A stretch of 64,000 nucleotides of DNA from Actinomucor elegans. Its lineage: Eukaryota; Mucoromycota; Mucoromycetes; Mucorales; Mucoraceae. Positions 17,387 to 28,631 of this stretch are shown here, piece after piece. Where the stretch lies: positions 2,294,001 through 2,358,000 of the forward strand of contig JAMSLZ010000007.1 in assembly GCA_026027325.1 (NCBI GenBank), given 5' to 3'. The position numbers were made by a program, and so were the translations under genes. How positions within the stretch are numbered: the stretch's first letter is position 1; each line of letters starts with the position of its first letter. Below the pieces are notes generated by a model that saw nothing but the letters and a program-made list of their open reading frames with translations, ran no database searches and had not been told where the DNA came from.

Positions 17387-20300
17387 GTTTCCACTTCACC
17401 ACAGAGGCCACAGAGAGGAGAGAGGTACACATTTGGATCCCACCGATGCAAGCGAGCACGATAACCAATGCGGTCATGCAAGAGACGCCACCAAGGAGTG
17501 AATGCTTTTGCAGGCATAGGCAAAGACCAAAAGAGACGCCAAAAGAAGGGCCGAAGCAGAGCATGAGCACCCATAGTAGCAGGAGGTTGAGGACGGTGCA
17601 TCACAAGTGATGCATACTCCGGATGCCAAGAGCGACGCAGAACACCAAGAGGAACCTTTCGAATCGAGACTACCGTTTTACTGGTAACCTGGATAGTCCA
17701 GTGGGCAGTAGAAGGCAGCCAAGAAGAAGCAGCAGGAGAACAGGGCAGAGCAGACAGTTCCGAAGAAGAGAAGCCAATCTTGGAACGGATTACCTCAGGC
17801 AAAGTTAGAGTCGGAGGACCATTAAATGGTCGGAAACCAGACCAGACTAGACGAACTTGCCTTTTCATGTTGTTCTTGAGACCAGCAGAGACCACACCGA
17901 GATGAGGAATCCAGAAACACAAGTCCGAGAGCAAATACCTTGGAGCAAGGGCAGCAGGATCCAGAGGAGGAGGGTTACCCAGAGGATTCTCGCAAGGCGA
18001 TACCACAGAACAAAGAGGAAGATCCAAAAACCAGCGAGGAGACCAACTTTCCGACACGACCAGAGGAGGCAACCGAGAAAGCAACTCCACCAAGTGAGAA
18101 ACCACAGGCACACCCTTGAAAAGCGACTTGTACATGGCTGGATACATGAACCAGGGTAGGACCGAAGAGTGACCAGTATACACCTGAATACAATGCACCA
18201 ACCAAGGAGAAACAAAGTCCACAGCAGAACGAGAAGGAAACAGCAATCGTTGGATGTACACCATATGGAGAGCCAGGCTTTGATCCTTGACATCAACAAG
18301 AGAGGCACCACCGAACTTCTTTGGTAGACACAAGGAAGACCAAGACACAGACGGATTGAAAGGAACCATGAATTCACGAATGACCCTTTTGAGCTGGTCC
18401 AGCCAGGAAGTAGGAGCAGGAATCACCCGAAGAATATGGTACACCTTAGAGAGCAGCAGAGAGTTAGCCACAAGACTTTTACCACGGATTGACAGCTGTC
18501 GTTCCTTAAGCAGGTTGCTATGCCTTGTAACCTTGACCAAGATAGCATCCAGGTAGTCCAACAGTTGAGCTTGTGTACTGTACAGAGGATAGCCCAAGTA
18601 CCGCACCGCACCAGAAGAAGAAGCATCATGCCATTCGATACCAGAAGAATCTGCCAGAGACACCCATGAAGCATGAGAGACACCAGAGAGAGACACCAAG
18701 ACCGTCTTGCTAAGATTGACTTTTGCATTGGAAGCGCGACCATAAAGATCCAAGAGAGAGAGTAGTAGAGACCATTCATCCGGAGAGGAGAGAAACACTT
18801 CAAGATCATCAGCATAACTTAGGAGCTTCACCGCTGGAGGAGGGGTTGAGCCACTGACAAAGTCAAGAGGCCAATTGCCCGTACCATCCTTTGGATCCAC
18901 ATGCACCGAGAGAGGAGAAGGCTTGAACCGAGGAGACACCATCACCGAACCAAGAGAGACACCAGCCAAAGAAGACACCAGAAGAGAACGCAGCAGTGGC
19001 TCGAAAGCCAAGTTGAAGAGCAAAGGCGAGAGAGGATCACCTTGCCGTAAGCCTCGCTGTTGAGGTATTGGAGCCCCTAACCAACCATTGATGGACACCG
19101 AGATTTGGGTACCAAAAAAGAGAGAAGAGAGGGAACTCACCAACGAAGCGGGGAAGCCAAAACGAAGTAGGACCAGCCGAAGGTATTCAGGATGAACCCT
19201 ATCATAGGCCTTTTCTTGATCCAAGAGCACAGCCACCTGCGGTAACTCTGGAGAGACCGAGCGCAAATGAGACATCAGGAGCTGGTTGAGCCAGCCATTA
19301 TCAGAGATCAACCGACGGGGCATAAAGCCAGTTTGGTACGGATTGATCAGACCAGGAAGCACCTCATTGAACCGATTGGCCAACAGTTTTGTGAACAGCT
19401 TGGCATCCGAATTGATCAAAGAAAGGGGTCGCCAGTTGGAGAGAAGCTGAGGATCACCCTTCTTGTACAGCAGAACCATTCGAGTTTGTTGCCAAGATTG
19501 CGGAAACACACCTGAGAAAGCATCACCAAGAACCGATACTAAGAGATCAAGGAAAGGACGGGAGTTTGTAGCCAAGTATTGATACACCTCAAATGGAAGA
19601 CCATCCAGACCAGGACTACGAGACTTGGGAGCATGAGCAAGCACAGAAAGCACCAGAAGAGCATTAGGCAAAGCCGTCAGCTTTTCCGCATCCGAGGATG
19701 AAAGCACCACCTCAGGAGGTATAGCCGCCAAAAGAGAATCTATAGCTTCCGCATCGACATCATCAGGAGTGTACAGCTTTTGGTAGAAACCTCGAGCTTC
19801 CTTCAGAATATCTGCCGCTTCCACCAAGACCTCACCAGTAGTAGAGCACTTTAAGGATTGGATAGTCATAGAAGACTGCCGCTCCTTGATGACCCGGTAG
19901 AAATACTTGTTGTTGCGTTCCCCAAGTTCATGCCAACGAGTGGCCGAGCGAAGCATATGTTGGCGAGTTTCTTTTTGAATCTGACCATCGATCAATTTCT
20001 CTAGTTCATGCACCACCTGAAGAGGAAGTGAATCACCACTAGGTTGAATCGACGGTGTAGCATCACTAGTCCTAACACCTGACTCAACAGAGGAAACAGC
20101 CTTCATACGTTCCTTTTGCAACGCAGCAACTTTGTTCTTGAACCGAGCCTTCATGCTTCGAGAGTACGTCTGTGCACAGCACTTCAGTAACATCTTGAAG
20201 GATTCCCAACGTTCCTGCACCGAAAGCGAAGGGTCTCCACCACTACCATGACTAGAATTGTCAGAATCACCATCACCACCATCAAAGAACAGAGCCACAG

Positions 20301-21096
20301 TCTTGTCCAGCAAAGCCAAGAACTCCGTGTCATCGAGGAGTGTGGGATTAAACCGCCAACAACCTGGACCAATAGAGGCACGAGCAGGAAGAAGATCAAC
20401 CGTCAAAAGACAGTGATCTGTCCACTTTGGGGGTACATATTGGACCAGAGCATTCACCAGGCGCGTAGCCAAAGACCGATGACCAAAGATGTAGTCAATG
20501 GTTGTGCCAGCTTGAGGGAAGGTAGCAGCCCCATCCGGGAAGCAGTTGTCAAAATGAGTACATAGCCATTCATACCAAGGGAGCACGGCAGAATGACTAG
20601 TCTCGGCGGTAGTATGCAGGTGGATGTTGAAATCACCTACCAACATCCAAGGCGTGTTGGACACCTCAGACCACAAAGCAAGAGAGAGAAAAGATTGTAG
20701 AAACCGTGGACGGTCCGAAGACTGTGCCGGTGCATAGATATTGGCCACACGGCACAAGACATTATGCTGGCCATCCTTGACAGTAGCCACAACACAACGC
20801 TCATCCAGGAGAACTTGAGCAGCATCCAAAGAAAGACCAGGCTTGAGACAGACAATGGCACAATGTTTGGACACCACAAAGGGACAGCGAGGAAAGAAGA
20901 AAGAGAAAGAGCGGATTTGTTGATCAGAAAGAACGGATTGAGAGTGAAAGTGAGATACCTCTTGCAAGCAAAGGATATCCACACCGAGAGAACGAGCGCG
21001 TAGGTAAGAAGCGAACTCCTTTTGTATGTTTTTATTGGACTCCATAAAAATGCTACGCACATTTAAGGAGCCAATTCGAATGTGTGAACCTAACAT
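17387..21096 (-). pseudogene. L1 ORF2, endonuclease-RT, C-terminally truncated
   Basis: The ATG at 21096 shares its A with the ORF1 stop (TAATG). The N-terminal APE endonuclease has ILCLQEVSHF, LVGDFNIHLH, TIDYIFGH and WTDHCLLTV. RT motifs are NWRPLSLINSDAKL, LDQEKAYDRVHPEY, RGLRQGDPLSPLLFN and the YADD box. The retained coding part stops in CGLCGEVET, inside the C-terminal zinc finger that L6 completes with GHMLVYC. The frame then runs a few codons into foreign DNA. The protein nicks target DNA and reverse-transcribes the element RNA from that nick. Without the full finger and 3' end this copy should be dead. Confidence 0.92.
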
Positions 21097-22532
21097 TACG
21101 CCCTATGGGCAGAACCAGAGGACTTGGAAGGCTTGGGGGCCTTGATCGAAGAGCTACCAGAAGTCTTGGTTACGTTCGCAATGTTCTTTTTCAAAAAATC
21201 AATCTTGTTCTGAGTAGAAGAGTTGACCTTGGACAAATTCAGCATCTCCTTAGGACTATCCACCTTCATTCCAACACCAGAAGCAAAAGGAGCATGCTTC
21301 GAAGCCAATGAACCGTACGGACTGTTGGGATTGTACTTTGAATTCACGCCGGAAGACAAAGGAGCACCCTCACCGGTTTCGGTCATCACCACATCTTGAT
21401 CACCAGCATCATCACCAGCACCAACACCAGAGTCACCACCAGCACCAACACCAGCACCAACACCAGCATCAACACCAGAGTCACCACCAGCACCAACAAA
21501 GGACACACCAGAAGATTCCGGAACCTCGTCCTGATCAGCCAAATCAACTGTAGCTTCCTCAACCACTACGTTATCTTCCATTGACTTGGAATCAGAACCA
21601 GTTCTCATATCACCAGACAGAGCAACATATTCATCAAGTTCGACCTCAAACGGCTTCACCTTGGACTTCTTCACTTTACAAAAACGCGCAGTATGGCCAT
21701 GCTCTTGGCAAGAGAAACACCTGCGCTTGGCCAATTCAGGGCAGTCCTTGCGGACATGACCCGAACGGCGACAAAAGTGACACACAGGAGGAGCATTCTT
21801 GTACTGAGCGGGAGCAAAGTTGTCCCACGCACTCATGTAGAGCATTCTTGACAAAGGTTGAGGAGGAACCACCTCACCATCCTCATTCTTCATACCCACA
21901 GAAGTATCAAGCAACACCGACATCTTGCCCTCGAAATACCCTTTGCTAGTAAACTTTTTCAATTGGTACACCTTACCATAAAAAGCCAAAGAGTCAAGCA
22001 AGTCCACCAGGAAGGTATCCTCATTGGGAATAGCATTGAGCAGTGTAAACTGCACATGGGTCAAACTATTTCCCACGGAAGCACCAGAACCAGAAGAAGT
22101 TGAAACGGCCTTGTAGACAATACCATTTACCATAATACCAGAACCAACAGCCTTGAGAGCATCAGCCTTCAGCCTGAAAGTTGCTTCCACCAGAAGGTCA
22201 CCACCAGCAGTTTTGCCCCAAGCACTAATTGGCCTAAACTGCACCTTACTATCGATTTGGTCTTGAATCGCCTTGTAAGCAGCAAAACGATCAGGAAACA
22301 ACTTTCCAGGGAAAGAGAACAAAACAGAACCAGAAGAGAGAGCTTGCTCCACCAAAGCAGCAGCCTTGCGGACCAAGATTTCAGATTTAAGGTCATCATC
22401 TTCGAAAATGACCTCACCAACAAGAGGAATTGCAGAATTGTCGACATTACGTCGACCAGGAGTAACAAGTACCTTCTTAGAGGCACCACGAGCAACAATA
22501 GTTGTCCAGGACACGGCAGAATTTTCGGTCAT
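21096..22532 (-). CDS. L1 ORF1, nucleic-acid-binding protein
   Basis: This 478-residue frame starts at the ATG at 22532 (MTENSAVSWTTIVARGASKK). The middle has a region (FLVDLLDSLAFYGKVYQLKK) that could fold like an RRM, which is inference only. Two perfect CX2CX4HX4C knuckles follow (VCHFCRRSGHVRKDC and RCFSCQEHGHTARFC). Next is a Gly/Ala/Val repeat hinge, then a basic Ser/Lys-rich end (PKPSKSSGSAHRA). LINE ORF1 proteins coat the RNA and form the RNP with ORF2. The frame is intact. It is four residues longer than L6 ORF1 because of the repeat hinge. Confidence 0.9.
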   Translation of the reverse strand: MTENSAVSWTTIVARGASKKVLVTPGRRNVDNSAIPLVGEVIFEDDDLKSEILVRKAAALVEQALSSGSVLFSFPGKLFPDRFAAYKAIQDQIDSKVQFRPISAWGKTAGGDLLVEATFRLKADALKAVGSGIMVNGIVYKAVSTSSGSGASVGNSLTHVQFTLLNAIPNEDTFLVDLLDSLAFYGKVYQLKKFTSKGYFEGKMSVLLDTSVGMKNEDGEVVPPQPLSRMLYMSAWDNFAPAQYKNAPPVCHFCRRSGHVRKDCPELAKRRCFSCQEHGHTARFCKVKKSKVKPFEVELDEYVALSGDMRTGSDSKSMEDNVVVEEATVDLADQDEVPESSGVSFVGAGGDSGVDAGVGAGVGAGGDSGVGAGDDAGDQDVVMTETGEGAPLSSGVNSKYNPNSPYGSLASKHAPFASGVGMKVDSPKEMLNLSKVNSSTQNKIDFLKKNIANVTKTSGSSSIKAPKPSKSSGSAHRA

Positions 22533-22698
22533 GTACCAGAATTCTCAAAATAGAGGAGATTGAGCAAAAAAGTTTTTGAAATGTCGAAATTGGCGAATTG
22601 AGATGTCAAGATCGAGCGAAATGTATTTTTTTTTTTTTTTTGTATTAAATGTAATTTATTGATCTTAAAGTGGTTTTACAAAGCTAAATTACAAATTA

Positions 22699-25600
22699 CT
22701 AATCTAATGTTGTGCTAGTAGACTCATCAGGAGTTCTACTATCTAAGAAAGTGGTGATAACAAGGCTGTTATCTGTCTTGAAGGAATTGAGGACCCAAGC
22801 TGAGGACCAAGTATCATCATGAATAACACATCGCCAATGTGCAGCCCATAGGGTATAGAAGATCGAACCCAAAATGGAAAGCACATCCACATCAAGCGGC
22901 TTGCAATCTAGACTACATAGAGTGACCAGTGCAGCCCAGATGTTCGCGTCACAGGGAAAGTCTTCATCCAAGGAGAGGAAAACAAGAGCTTGACGCCAGT
23001 AGTCGGACTTTTGCGGGCAACCGACAGCAAAATGGTACAAGTCTTCATTAGCACCGCAGAGAACACAGAAAGGAGAAGGAAACTGCTGAGGAGACCAGCG
23101 ATTCACCCGAGAGCGATAGCCAATCTTGTCGTGAAGCAGGCGCCACCAGGGAGTGAAAGCCTTGGCCACCATGGGGAGGGACCAAAACAAACGCCAAAAG
23201 AAAGGACGCAAAAGCAAGTGAGAAGCCACAGCCAAAGGAGGACCAGGACGAGCAGAAACAACAGAGTGATCAGCGTGCCAGAAGCGACGCAAGACACCAA
23301 GAGGGAGTTTGGCAACAGATACCACCGAAGAGGGACCAGAAGGAACAGTCCAATGACGGGTCGATGGCATCCAGGAAGAAGCACCAGAACGAGACACAGG
23401 AAGAGCACGCTGTTCATCATAAGTGAAAGCAACTTTGGACCTAATCACCGGAGGGAGAGCCAGAGAAACAGGACCAAAAGGAGGACTTAAACCATAATAA
23501 ACCGACTTGACATGGCTGGAACTTGGCAGAGCCTTATTGGAGAACAGGGTACCAGAGTGAATATTCCAGTGGAATATGTCAGACATGAGATACTTGGGAG
23601 CAACAGACGAAGGAACAAAACCAGGAGACAGATCATGAGCAACACCAGGAACAGAAGACACCACACAGCACAAAGGAAGATCCAGAAACCACCGAGAAGA
23701 CCAAGAAGAATGCACCACCAAAGGAGGCAGCCGAACCAGAAGCTTGGTTAGATGATCCAGGGTTGGAATGCTATTCAACCGAGGCTTGAATCGAGATGGA
23801 TACATCAACCAAGGGAGAACCGAAGAATGACCAGAATAGGCTTGAAAGCAGAACACCAACCAGGGAGACACAAAATCCGAAGACACCAGAGGACGAAGCA
23901 GACGTTGAACATACACAAGATGCAAAGCAAAGCTCTGATCTTGGATGTCCACCAGACCAACACCACCATACTTGCGAGGAAGACACAAAGAAGACCAAGA
24001 CGGCGCGGGCCAAAACGATGCCACATACTTGCGCACTACTGCCTTGATATCCAGAAGCCACTTGCCAGGCACAGGAACCACACGGAGAAGATGATACACC
24101 TTAGAAAGCAACAGCGAATTCGCCACCAGACCAGTACCACGAATTGACAGGTGTCGTTCACGAAGCATGTTTGCATGCCTCTCCAACTTGACTTTGACAC
24201 CATCCAGGAAATGCAGTAACTGAGCATCGGTATGATACAGTGGATAACCAAGGTAACGCACCGAGCCAACAGACGACGAATCATGCCACTCTACACCAGC
24301 AGCAGAAGCTATATCAACCCAAGGCTGATGAGCCACACCAGAAAGAGACACCAGAACAGTCTTGCTGAGATTCACCTTGGCGTTGGAGGCACGACCATAG
24401 ACCTCAAGAAGAGACAGAAGCACCAACCATTCACCAGGCGAAGACAAGAACACCTCGAGATCATCGGCATAACTGAGAAGCTTGATAGGAGCCGGAGGAG
24501 AAGAACCACTGACAAAATCAAGCGGGTAGTTACCCGTATCATCACCCAAATCAAGATGGACCTTTTGAGGGTTAGGGAGCCAAGTCCGAGGAACCACCAC
24601 AGGAGCCAGAGAAACACCAGACAGAGAAGAACAAGCCAAGACAGACCGCAACAGGGGTTCAAAGGCCAAGTTGAACAACAGAGGTGATAGTGGATCACCC
24701 TGCCTAAGGCCACGCAACTGAGGAACAGCTGCTCCTAACCACCCGTTAATGGACACGGAGATCTTGGTACCAAAGAACAAAGAAGAGAGACAACCAACCA
24801 GACCAGAAGGAAAACCAAAACGAAGCAACACACGCCGAAGATACTCAGGATGGACCCGATCATAAGCCTTCTCTTGATCAAGTAACACCGCAACTTGAGG
24901 AAGGTTTGGAGCCACCGACCGAAGATTAGCCATCAACGTTTGATTCAACCACCCATTATCCGAGATCAATCGATGAGGAAGGAACCCAGTTTGATAGGGG
25001 TTGATCAGCTTGGGAAGAACACGGTTGAACCTATTGGCCAGCAACTTGGTAAACAACTTGGCATCCGAGTTGATCAGAGAGAGAGGACGCCAGTTAGCCA
25101 AGAGCAGAGGATCACCTTTCTTGAACAAAAGCACCATCCGAGTTTGTTGCCACGAAGGAGGGAACACACCAGAGAAAGCACCACCAAGGACTGCCACCAG
25201 CAAGTCCAGAAATGGTCGCGAACGACCAGCCAAGTAATGATATACCTCGAAAGGAATACCATCCATGCCAGGAGACCGAGATCTAGGGGCGTGAGCCAGT
25301 AGATCCAGCACCGTAACGGCATTAGGCAGAGCCATCAGATACTTGGCATCATCCGAAGACAACACCAAATCTTCAGGAATACCATTCAAAAGAGAGTCCA
25401 CGGCTTCGGCATCGACGTCGTCCGGGGTGTATAGCTTTTGGTAAAAACCGCGAGCCTCCCGAAGTATATCAGCCGCTTCCACCAAGACCTCACCAGTAGT
25501 AGAGCACTTCAAGGACTGGATTGTCTGTTGAGACTGGCGATCCTTGATGACACGATAGAAATACTTGTTGTTACGTTCACCCAGTTCATGCCAACGAGTG

Positions 25601-26751
25601 GCAGAGCGAAGCATATTCTGGCGTGTTTCTTTCTGAATCTGACCATCAATCAATTTCTCTAGCTCATGCACCACCTGAAGAGGAAGTGAATCATCACTAG
25701 GTTGAATTGACGGTGTAGCATCACTAGCCATAATACCTGAGACAGAAGAGGAAACAGCCTTCATACGTTCCTGTTGTAAAGCAGCAACCTTGTTCTTGAA
25801 TCGAGCCTTAGCACCCCAAGCGTACTTTTGCGCACAGCACTTGAGCAACAACTTGAAGGATTCCCATTGAGATTGGACCCTCAAAGGTTCACCCTTACCA
25901 CCAGGGCTAGCATTGTCACCATCACCACCAGAAGATTCGAAAAAGAGAGACACCGTCTTGTCCAGCAATAGGAGAAACTCTGAATCCTCCAGCAGAGTGG
26001 GATTAAAGCGCCAACAGCCAGGACCAATACGAGCACAAGCAGGCTGCAGATCGATTGTCAAAAGACAGTGATCGGTCCACACACCAGGAACATAATGGAC
26101 TTGACCATTCACCAACCGAGTCACCAGCGAAGTATGACCAAAGATATAATCAATAGTAGTACCAGCCCTAGGAAAAGTAATAGGACCGTCCGGGAAACAG
26201 TTGTTAAAGTGGAGACGAAGCCAATCATACAGCGGAGCCACAGAGGAAAGACTTGTCTCGGCAGAAGAGTGCAGATGAATGTTGAAGTCACCTACCAACA
26301 TCCAAGGCGTGTTGGACACCTCAGACCACAAAGCAAGAGAGAGAAAAGATTGTATAAACAGTGGACGGTCCGAAGACTGTGCCGGTGCATAGATATTGGC
26401 CACACGACACAAGACATTATGCTGGGCATCCTTGACAGTAGCCACAACACAACGCTCATCCAGGAGAACTTGAGTAGCATCCAAAGAAAGACCAGGCTTG
26501 AGACAGACAATGGCACAATGTTTGGACACCACAAAGGGACAGCGAGGAAAGAAGAAAGAGAAAGAGCGGATTTGATGATCAGTGAGAGAAGATTGAGAAT
26601 AGAAGTGAGATACCTCTTGCAAGCAAAGGATATCCACACCAAGAGAACGAGCGCGTAGGTAAGAAGCGAACTCCTTTTGTGTAGTTTTTTGGGACTCCAT
26701 AAAAATGCTACGCACATTTAAGGAACCCAATCGAATGTTTTGACCTAGCAT
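22699..26751 (-). CDS. L2 ORF2, endonuclease and reverse transcriptase
   Basis: This intact 1350-residue frame has its ATG at 26751 overlapping the ORF1 stop by one base. Approximate layout: APE endonuclease 1-240 (LCLQEVSHF, VGDFNIHLHSS near 152, TIDYIFGH, WTDHCLLTI); RT 540-800 (LLDQEKAYDRVHPEY near 620, RGLRQGDPLSPLLFN near 680, YADD near 760); C-terminal zinc finger CVLCGANEDLYHFAVGC, then WAAHWRCVIHDD. The finger type occurs at the end of many LINE ORF2 proteins. It should carry out target-primed reverse transcription. The L3 copy is almost identical, so both derive from a recent source. Confidence 0.95.
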   Translation of the reverse strand: MLGQNIRLGSLNVRSIFMESQKTTQKEFASYLRARSLGVDILCLQEVSHFYSQSSLTDHQIRSFSFFFPRCPFVVSKHCAIVCLKPGLSLDATQVLLDERCVVATVKDAQHNVLCRVANIYAPAQSSDRPLFIQSFLSLALWSEVSNTPWMLVGDFNIHLHSSAETSLSSVAPLYDWLRLHFNNCFPDGPITFPRAGTTIDYIFGHTSLVTRLVNGQVHYVPGVWTDHCLLTIDLQPACARIGPGCWRFNPTLLEDSEFLLLLDKTVSLFFESSGGDGDNASPGGKGEPLRVQSQWESFKLLLKCCAQKYAWGAKARFKNKVAALQQERMKAVSSSVSGIMASDATPSIQPSDDSLPLQVVHELEKLIDGQIQKETRQNMLRSATRWHELGERNNKYFYRVIKDRQSQQTIQSLKCSTTGEVLVEAADILREARGFYQKLYTPDDVDAEAVDSLLNGIPEDLVLSSDDAKYLMALPNAVTVLDLLAHAPRSRSPGMDGIPFEVYHYLAGRSRPFLDLLVAVLGGAFSGVFPPSWQQTRMVLLFKKGDPLLLANWRPLSLINSDAKLFTKLLANRFNRVLPKLINPYQTGFLPHRLISDNGWLNQTLMANLRSVAPNLPQVAVLLDQEKAYDRVHPEYLRRVLLRFGFPSGLVGCLSSLFFGTKISVSINGWLGAAVPQLRGLRQGDPLSPLLFNLAFEPLLRSVLACSSLSGVSLAPVVVPRTWLPNPQKVHLDLGDDTGNYPLDFVSGSSPPAPIKLLSYADDLEVFLSSPGEWLVLLSLLEVYGRASNAKVNLSKTVLVSLSGVAHQPWVDIASAAGVEWHDSSSVGSVRYLGYPLYHTDAQLLHFLDGVKVKLERHANMLRERHLSIRGTGLVANSLLLSKVYHLLRVVPVPGKWLLDIKAVVRKYVASFWPAPSWSSLCLPRKYGGVGLVDIQDQSFALHLVYVQRLLRPLVSSDFVSPWLVFCFQAYSGHSSVLPWLMYPSRFKPRLNSIPTLDHLTKLLVRLPPLVVHSSWSSRWFLDLPLCCVVSSVPGVAHDLSPGFVPSSVAPKYLMSDIFHWNIHSGTLFSNKALPSSSHVKSVYYGLSPPFGPVSLALPPVIRSKVAFTYDEQRALPVSRSGASSWMPSTRHWTVPSGPSSVVSVAKLPLGVLRRFWHADHSVVSARPGPPLAVASHLLLRPFFWRLFWSLPMVAKAFTPWWRLLHDKIGYRSRVNRWSPQQFPSPFCVLCGANEDLYHFAVGCPQKSDYWRQALVFLSLDEDFPCDANIWAALVTLCSLDCKPLDVDVLSILGSIFYTLWAAHWRCVIHDDTWSSAWVLNSFKTDNSLVITTFLDSRTPDESTSTTLD

Positions 26752-28178
26752 TATACCCTATGGGCAGAAGAAGAAGACTTGGAAGACTTGGACGTCTTGA
26801 TAGCAGAAGCAGAAGCCTTGGTCTTCGCCACATTCACAATATTCTTCTTGAGAAAGTCAATCTTGTTTTGAGTTTTGACCTTGACTTTACTCAAATCCAT
26901 CATCTCTTGCACCGTATCAACCTTCATAGTTGAGGCAACCTCGTAGTCAGCAAACTTGGAAGCTCGAGCACCAGTAGGACTGTTGGGATCGTACTCTACT
27001 CTCTCGCCAGAGAGCAGAGGATCACCCTCACCATCGAGCTCCATGACTTCAATGATTGAGTCATCACCAGGAACACCACCGGAGACACCACCAGAGACAC
27101 CACCAGAGACACCAGAGACAACACCAGAGATACCACCAGAGACACCAACCAAGGGCTCAGAATCGCCATCCTGCTCAACCAGTTCAATGGGAGCCTCTTC
27201 AACAACTACAACATCATCTTTTGGCGTAGGATCAAGGCCAGATTTCTTTGCACCAGACAAAGCCACATAATCGTCCAGTTCAGCCTCGAAAGACTTCACT
27301 GCTTGTTTCTTAACCTTGCAGAACCTAGCCGTATGGCCTTTCTCGCGACAAGAGAAACACGTACGCTTAGCCAACTCAGGACAGTCCTTACGAACATGTC
27401 CTGACAAACGACAAAAGTGACAAACAGGGGGCGCATTCTTGAACTGAGCAGGGGCAAACATGTCCCAAGCACTCAGGTACAGCATTCTTGTCAAAGGCTG
27501 AGGAGGAACCACCTCACCATCCTCACCTTCCATGCCTACCGACGTATCAATGAGCACCGACATCTTGCCCTCGAAATAGCCTTTGTGGGTATACTTCTTC
27601 AACTGGTATACCTTACCATAGAAGGCCAAAGAATCCAACATGTCCACCAAAAAGGTAGCTCTGTTCGGAGTACAACACACCAAATTAAACTGAACTTGGG
27701 TCAGATTACCACCCACAGAAGAGCCAGAGCCAGAACCAGTAGAAGTCGATACAGCCTTGTACACCACACCGTTGACAACAACACCATCATTAACGGCCTT
27801 GGTAGCATCATCCTTAGCGTCAAAATTGGCTTCAACAAGAAGGTCACCACCAGCATTTGCGCGCATGGAACTAATGTGTCTAAAATCCACATTAGTACCA
27901 ATTTGTTCTTCTATGACCTTATAGGCACCAGTGCGGTCACCAAACAGCTTCCCAGGGAAGGAGAACAGAACAGAACTTGAGCAAAGCGCCTGCTCCACCA
28001 GAGCAGCGGCTTTGCGCACCAAAAGTTCGGACTTGAGGTCATCATCTTCAAAGATGACCTCACCAATAAGAGGAACAGCAGCATTGTCGACATTACGTCG
28101 ACCAGGAGTCAATGGAACCTTCTTAGAGGCACCACGGGCAACAACAGTCGTCCAGGACACGGAAGAATTTTCAGTCAT
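26751..28178 (-). CDS. L2 ORF1, zinc-knuckle protein
   Basis: This 475-residue intact frame starts at the ATG at 28178 (MTENSSVSWTTVVARGASKK). The two knuckles VCHFCRLSGHVRKDC and TCFSCREKGHTARFC lie near residues 251-290. A Gly-Val-Ser repeat hinge spans about 343-372, and the C-terminal end is lysine/serine-rich. It is the predicted RNA-binding partner of ORF2. Its stop codon TAA overlaps the ORF2 ATG (TAATG), which suggests that ORF2 is made by termination-reinitiation rather than from its own mRNA. It is identical to L3 ORF1 at the protein level. Confidence 0.93.
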   Translation of the reverse strand: MTENSSVSWTTVVARGASKKVPLTPGRRNVDNAAVPLIGEVIFEDDDLKSELLVRKAAALVEQALCSSSVLFSFPGKLFGDRTGAYKVIEEQIGTNVDFRHISSMRANAGGDLLVEANFDAKDDATKAVNDGVVVNGVVYKAVSTSTGSGSGSSVGGNLTQVQFNLVCCTPNRATFLVDMLDSLAFYGKVYQLKKYTHKGYFEGKMSVLIDTSVGMEGEDGEVVPPQPLTRMLYLSAWDMFAPAQFKNAPPVCHFCRLSGHVRKDCPELAKRTCFSCREKGHTARFCKVKKQAVKSFEAELDDYVALSGAKKSGLDPTPKDDVVVVEEAPIELVEQDGDSEPLVGVSGGISGVVSGVSGGVSGGVSGGVPGDDSIIEVMELDGEGDPLLSGERVEYDPNSPTGARASKFADYEVASTMKVDTVQEMMDLSKVKVKTQNKIDFLKKNIVNVAKTKASASAIKTSKSSKSSSSAHRV

Positions 28179-28462
28179 GTGCCAGATTTCTTGAAATTGG
28201 CGAGATTGAGAAAAAAGTTTTTGAAATGTCGAAATTGGCGAATTGAGATGTCAAGATCGAGCGAAATGTGCAAAAAGTTGGAGATGTGCAAAAATAATTA
28301 TACCACCAGAAGCGCAGCGACGAGTAGAATACGAATACGAAACAAGCGGAGATGGATGGATTGAATTGAGCGAGATATCGACAAAAAACCAGACGGATGC
28401 AAAATTTTTTGTAAAAAGTGATCTTTAAGCGAAAGAGCCTAGGAGTCATCGAGCGAAATGTA

Positions 28463-28631
28463 GAAGATGTTGGAGATTTGCAAAAATAATTATACCACCA
28501 GAAGCGCAGCGACGAGTAGAAGACGAATACGAAACAAGCGGAGATGGATGGATTGAATTGAGCGAGATATTGACAAAAACCAGACGGATGCAAAATTTTT
28601 TGTAAAAAGTGATCTTTAAACGAAAGAGCCT
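28463..28631 (-). repeat. L1 5' UTR, upstream remainder
   Basis: This continues L1 after the L2 insertion: GAAGATGTTGGAG up to AAACGAAAGAGCC, the canonical LINE 5' end in minus orientation. It matches the L6 5' UTR. Confidence 0.9.

Larger units (their letters stand above)
17387..22625 (-). mobile_element. L1, LINE (type 1), 3'-truncated main part
   Basis: This is a minus-strand non-LTR retrotransposon nearly identical to L6. The last 115 or so codons of ORF2, the 3' UTR and the poly-A are missing at the Merlin-1 junction. Its 5' UTR is split by L2; the upstream remainder is at 28463-28631. Removing L2 with one copy of its 15 bp duplication restores a 5' UTR matching that of L6. Confidence 0.93.
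22626..28447 (-). mobile_element. L2, full-length LINE (type 2)
   Basis: This is a complete minus-strand element: 5' UTR starting GGCTCTTTCGC at 28438, ORF1, ORF2, a 3' UTR with AATAAA and a 16 bp poly-A (22626-22641). It is flanked by the 15 bp target duplication ATCGAGCGAAATGTA (22611-22625 and 28448-28462). About 9 extra bases lie between the duplication and the canonical 5' end. It inserted into the 5' UTR of L1 in the same orientation. Both ORFs are intact, so it could be autonomous. Confidence 0.95.

Noticed and set aside
17374..21096. Many opposite-strand ORFs of 60-190 residues within the LINEs
   Set aside because: They are shadows of ORF1 and ORF2. They recur in every copy at the same offset and have Arg/His/Thr-rich, low-information composition.
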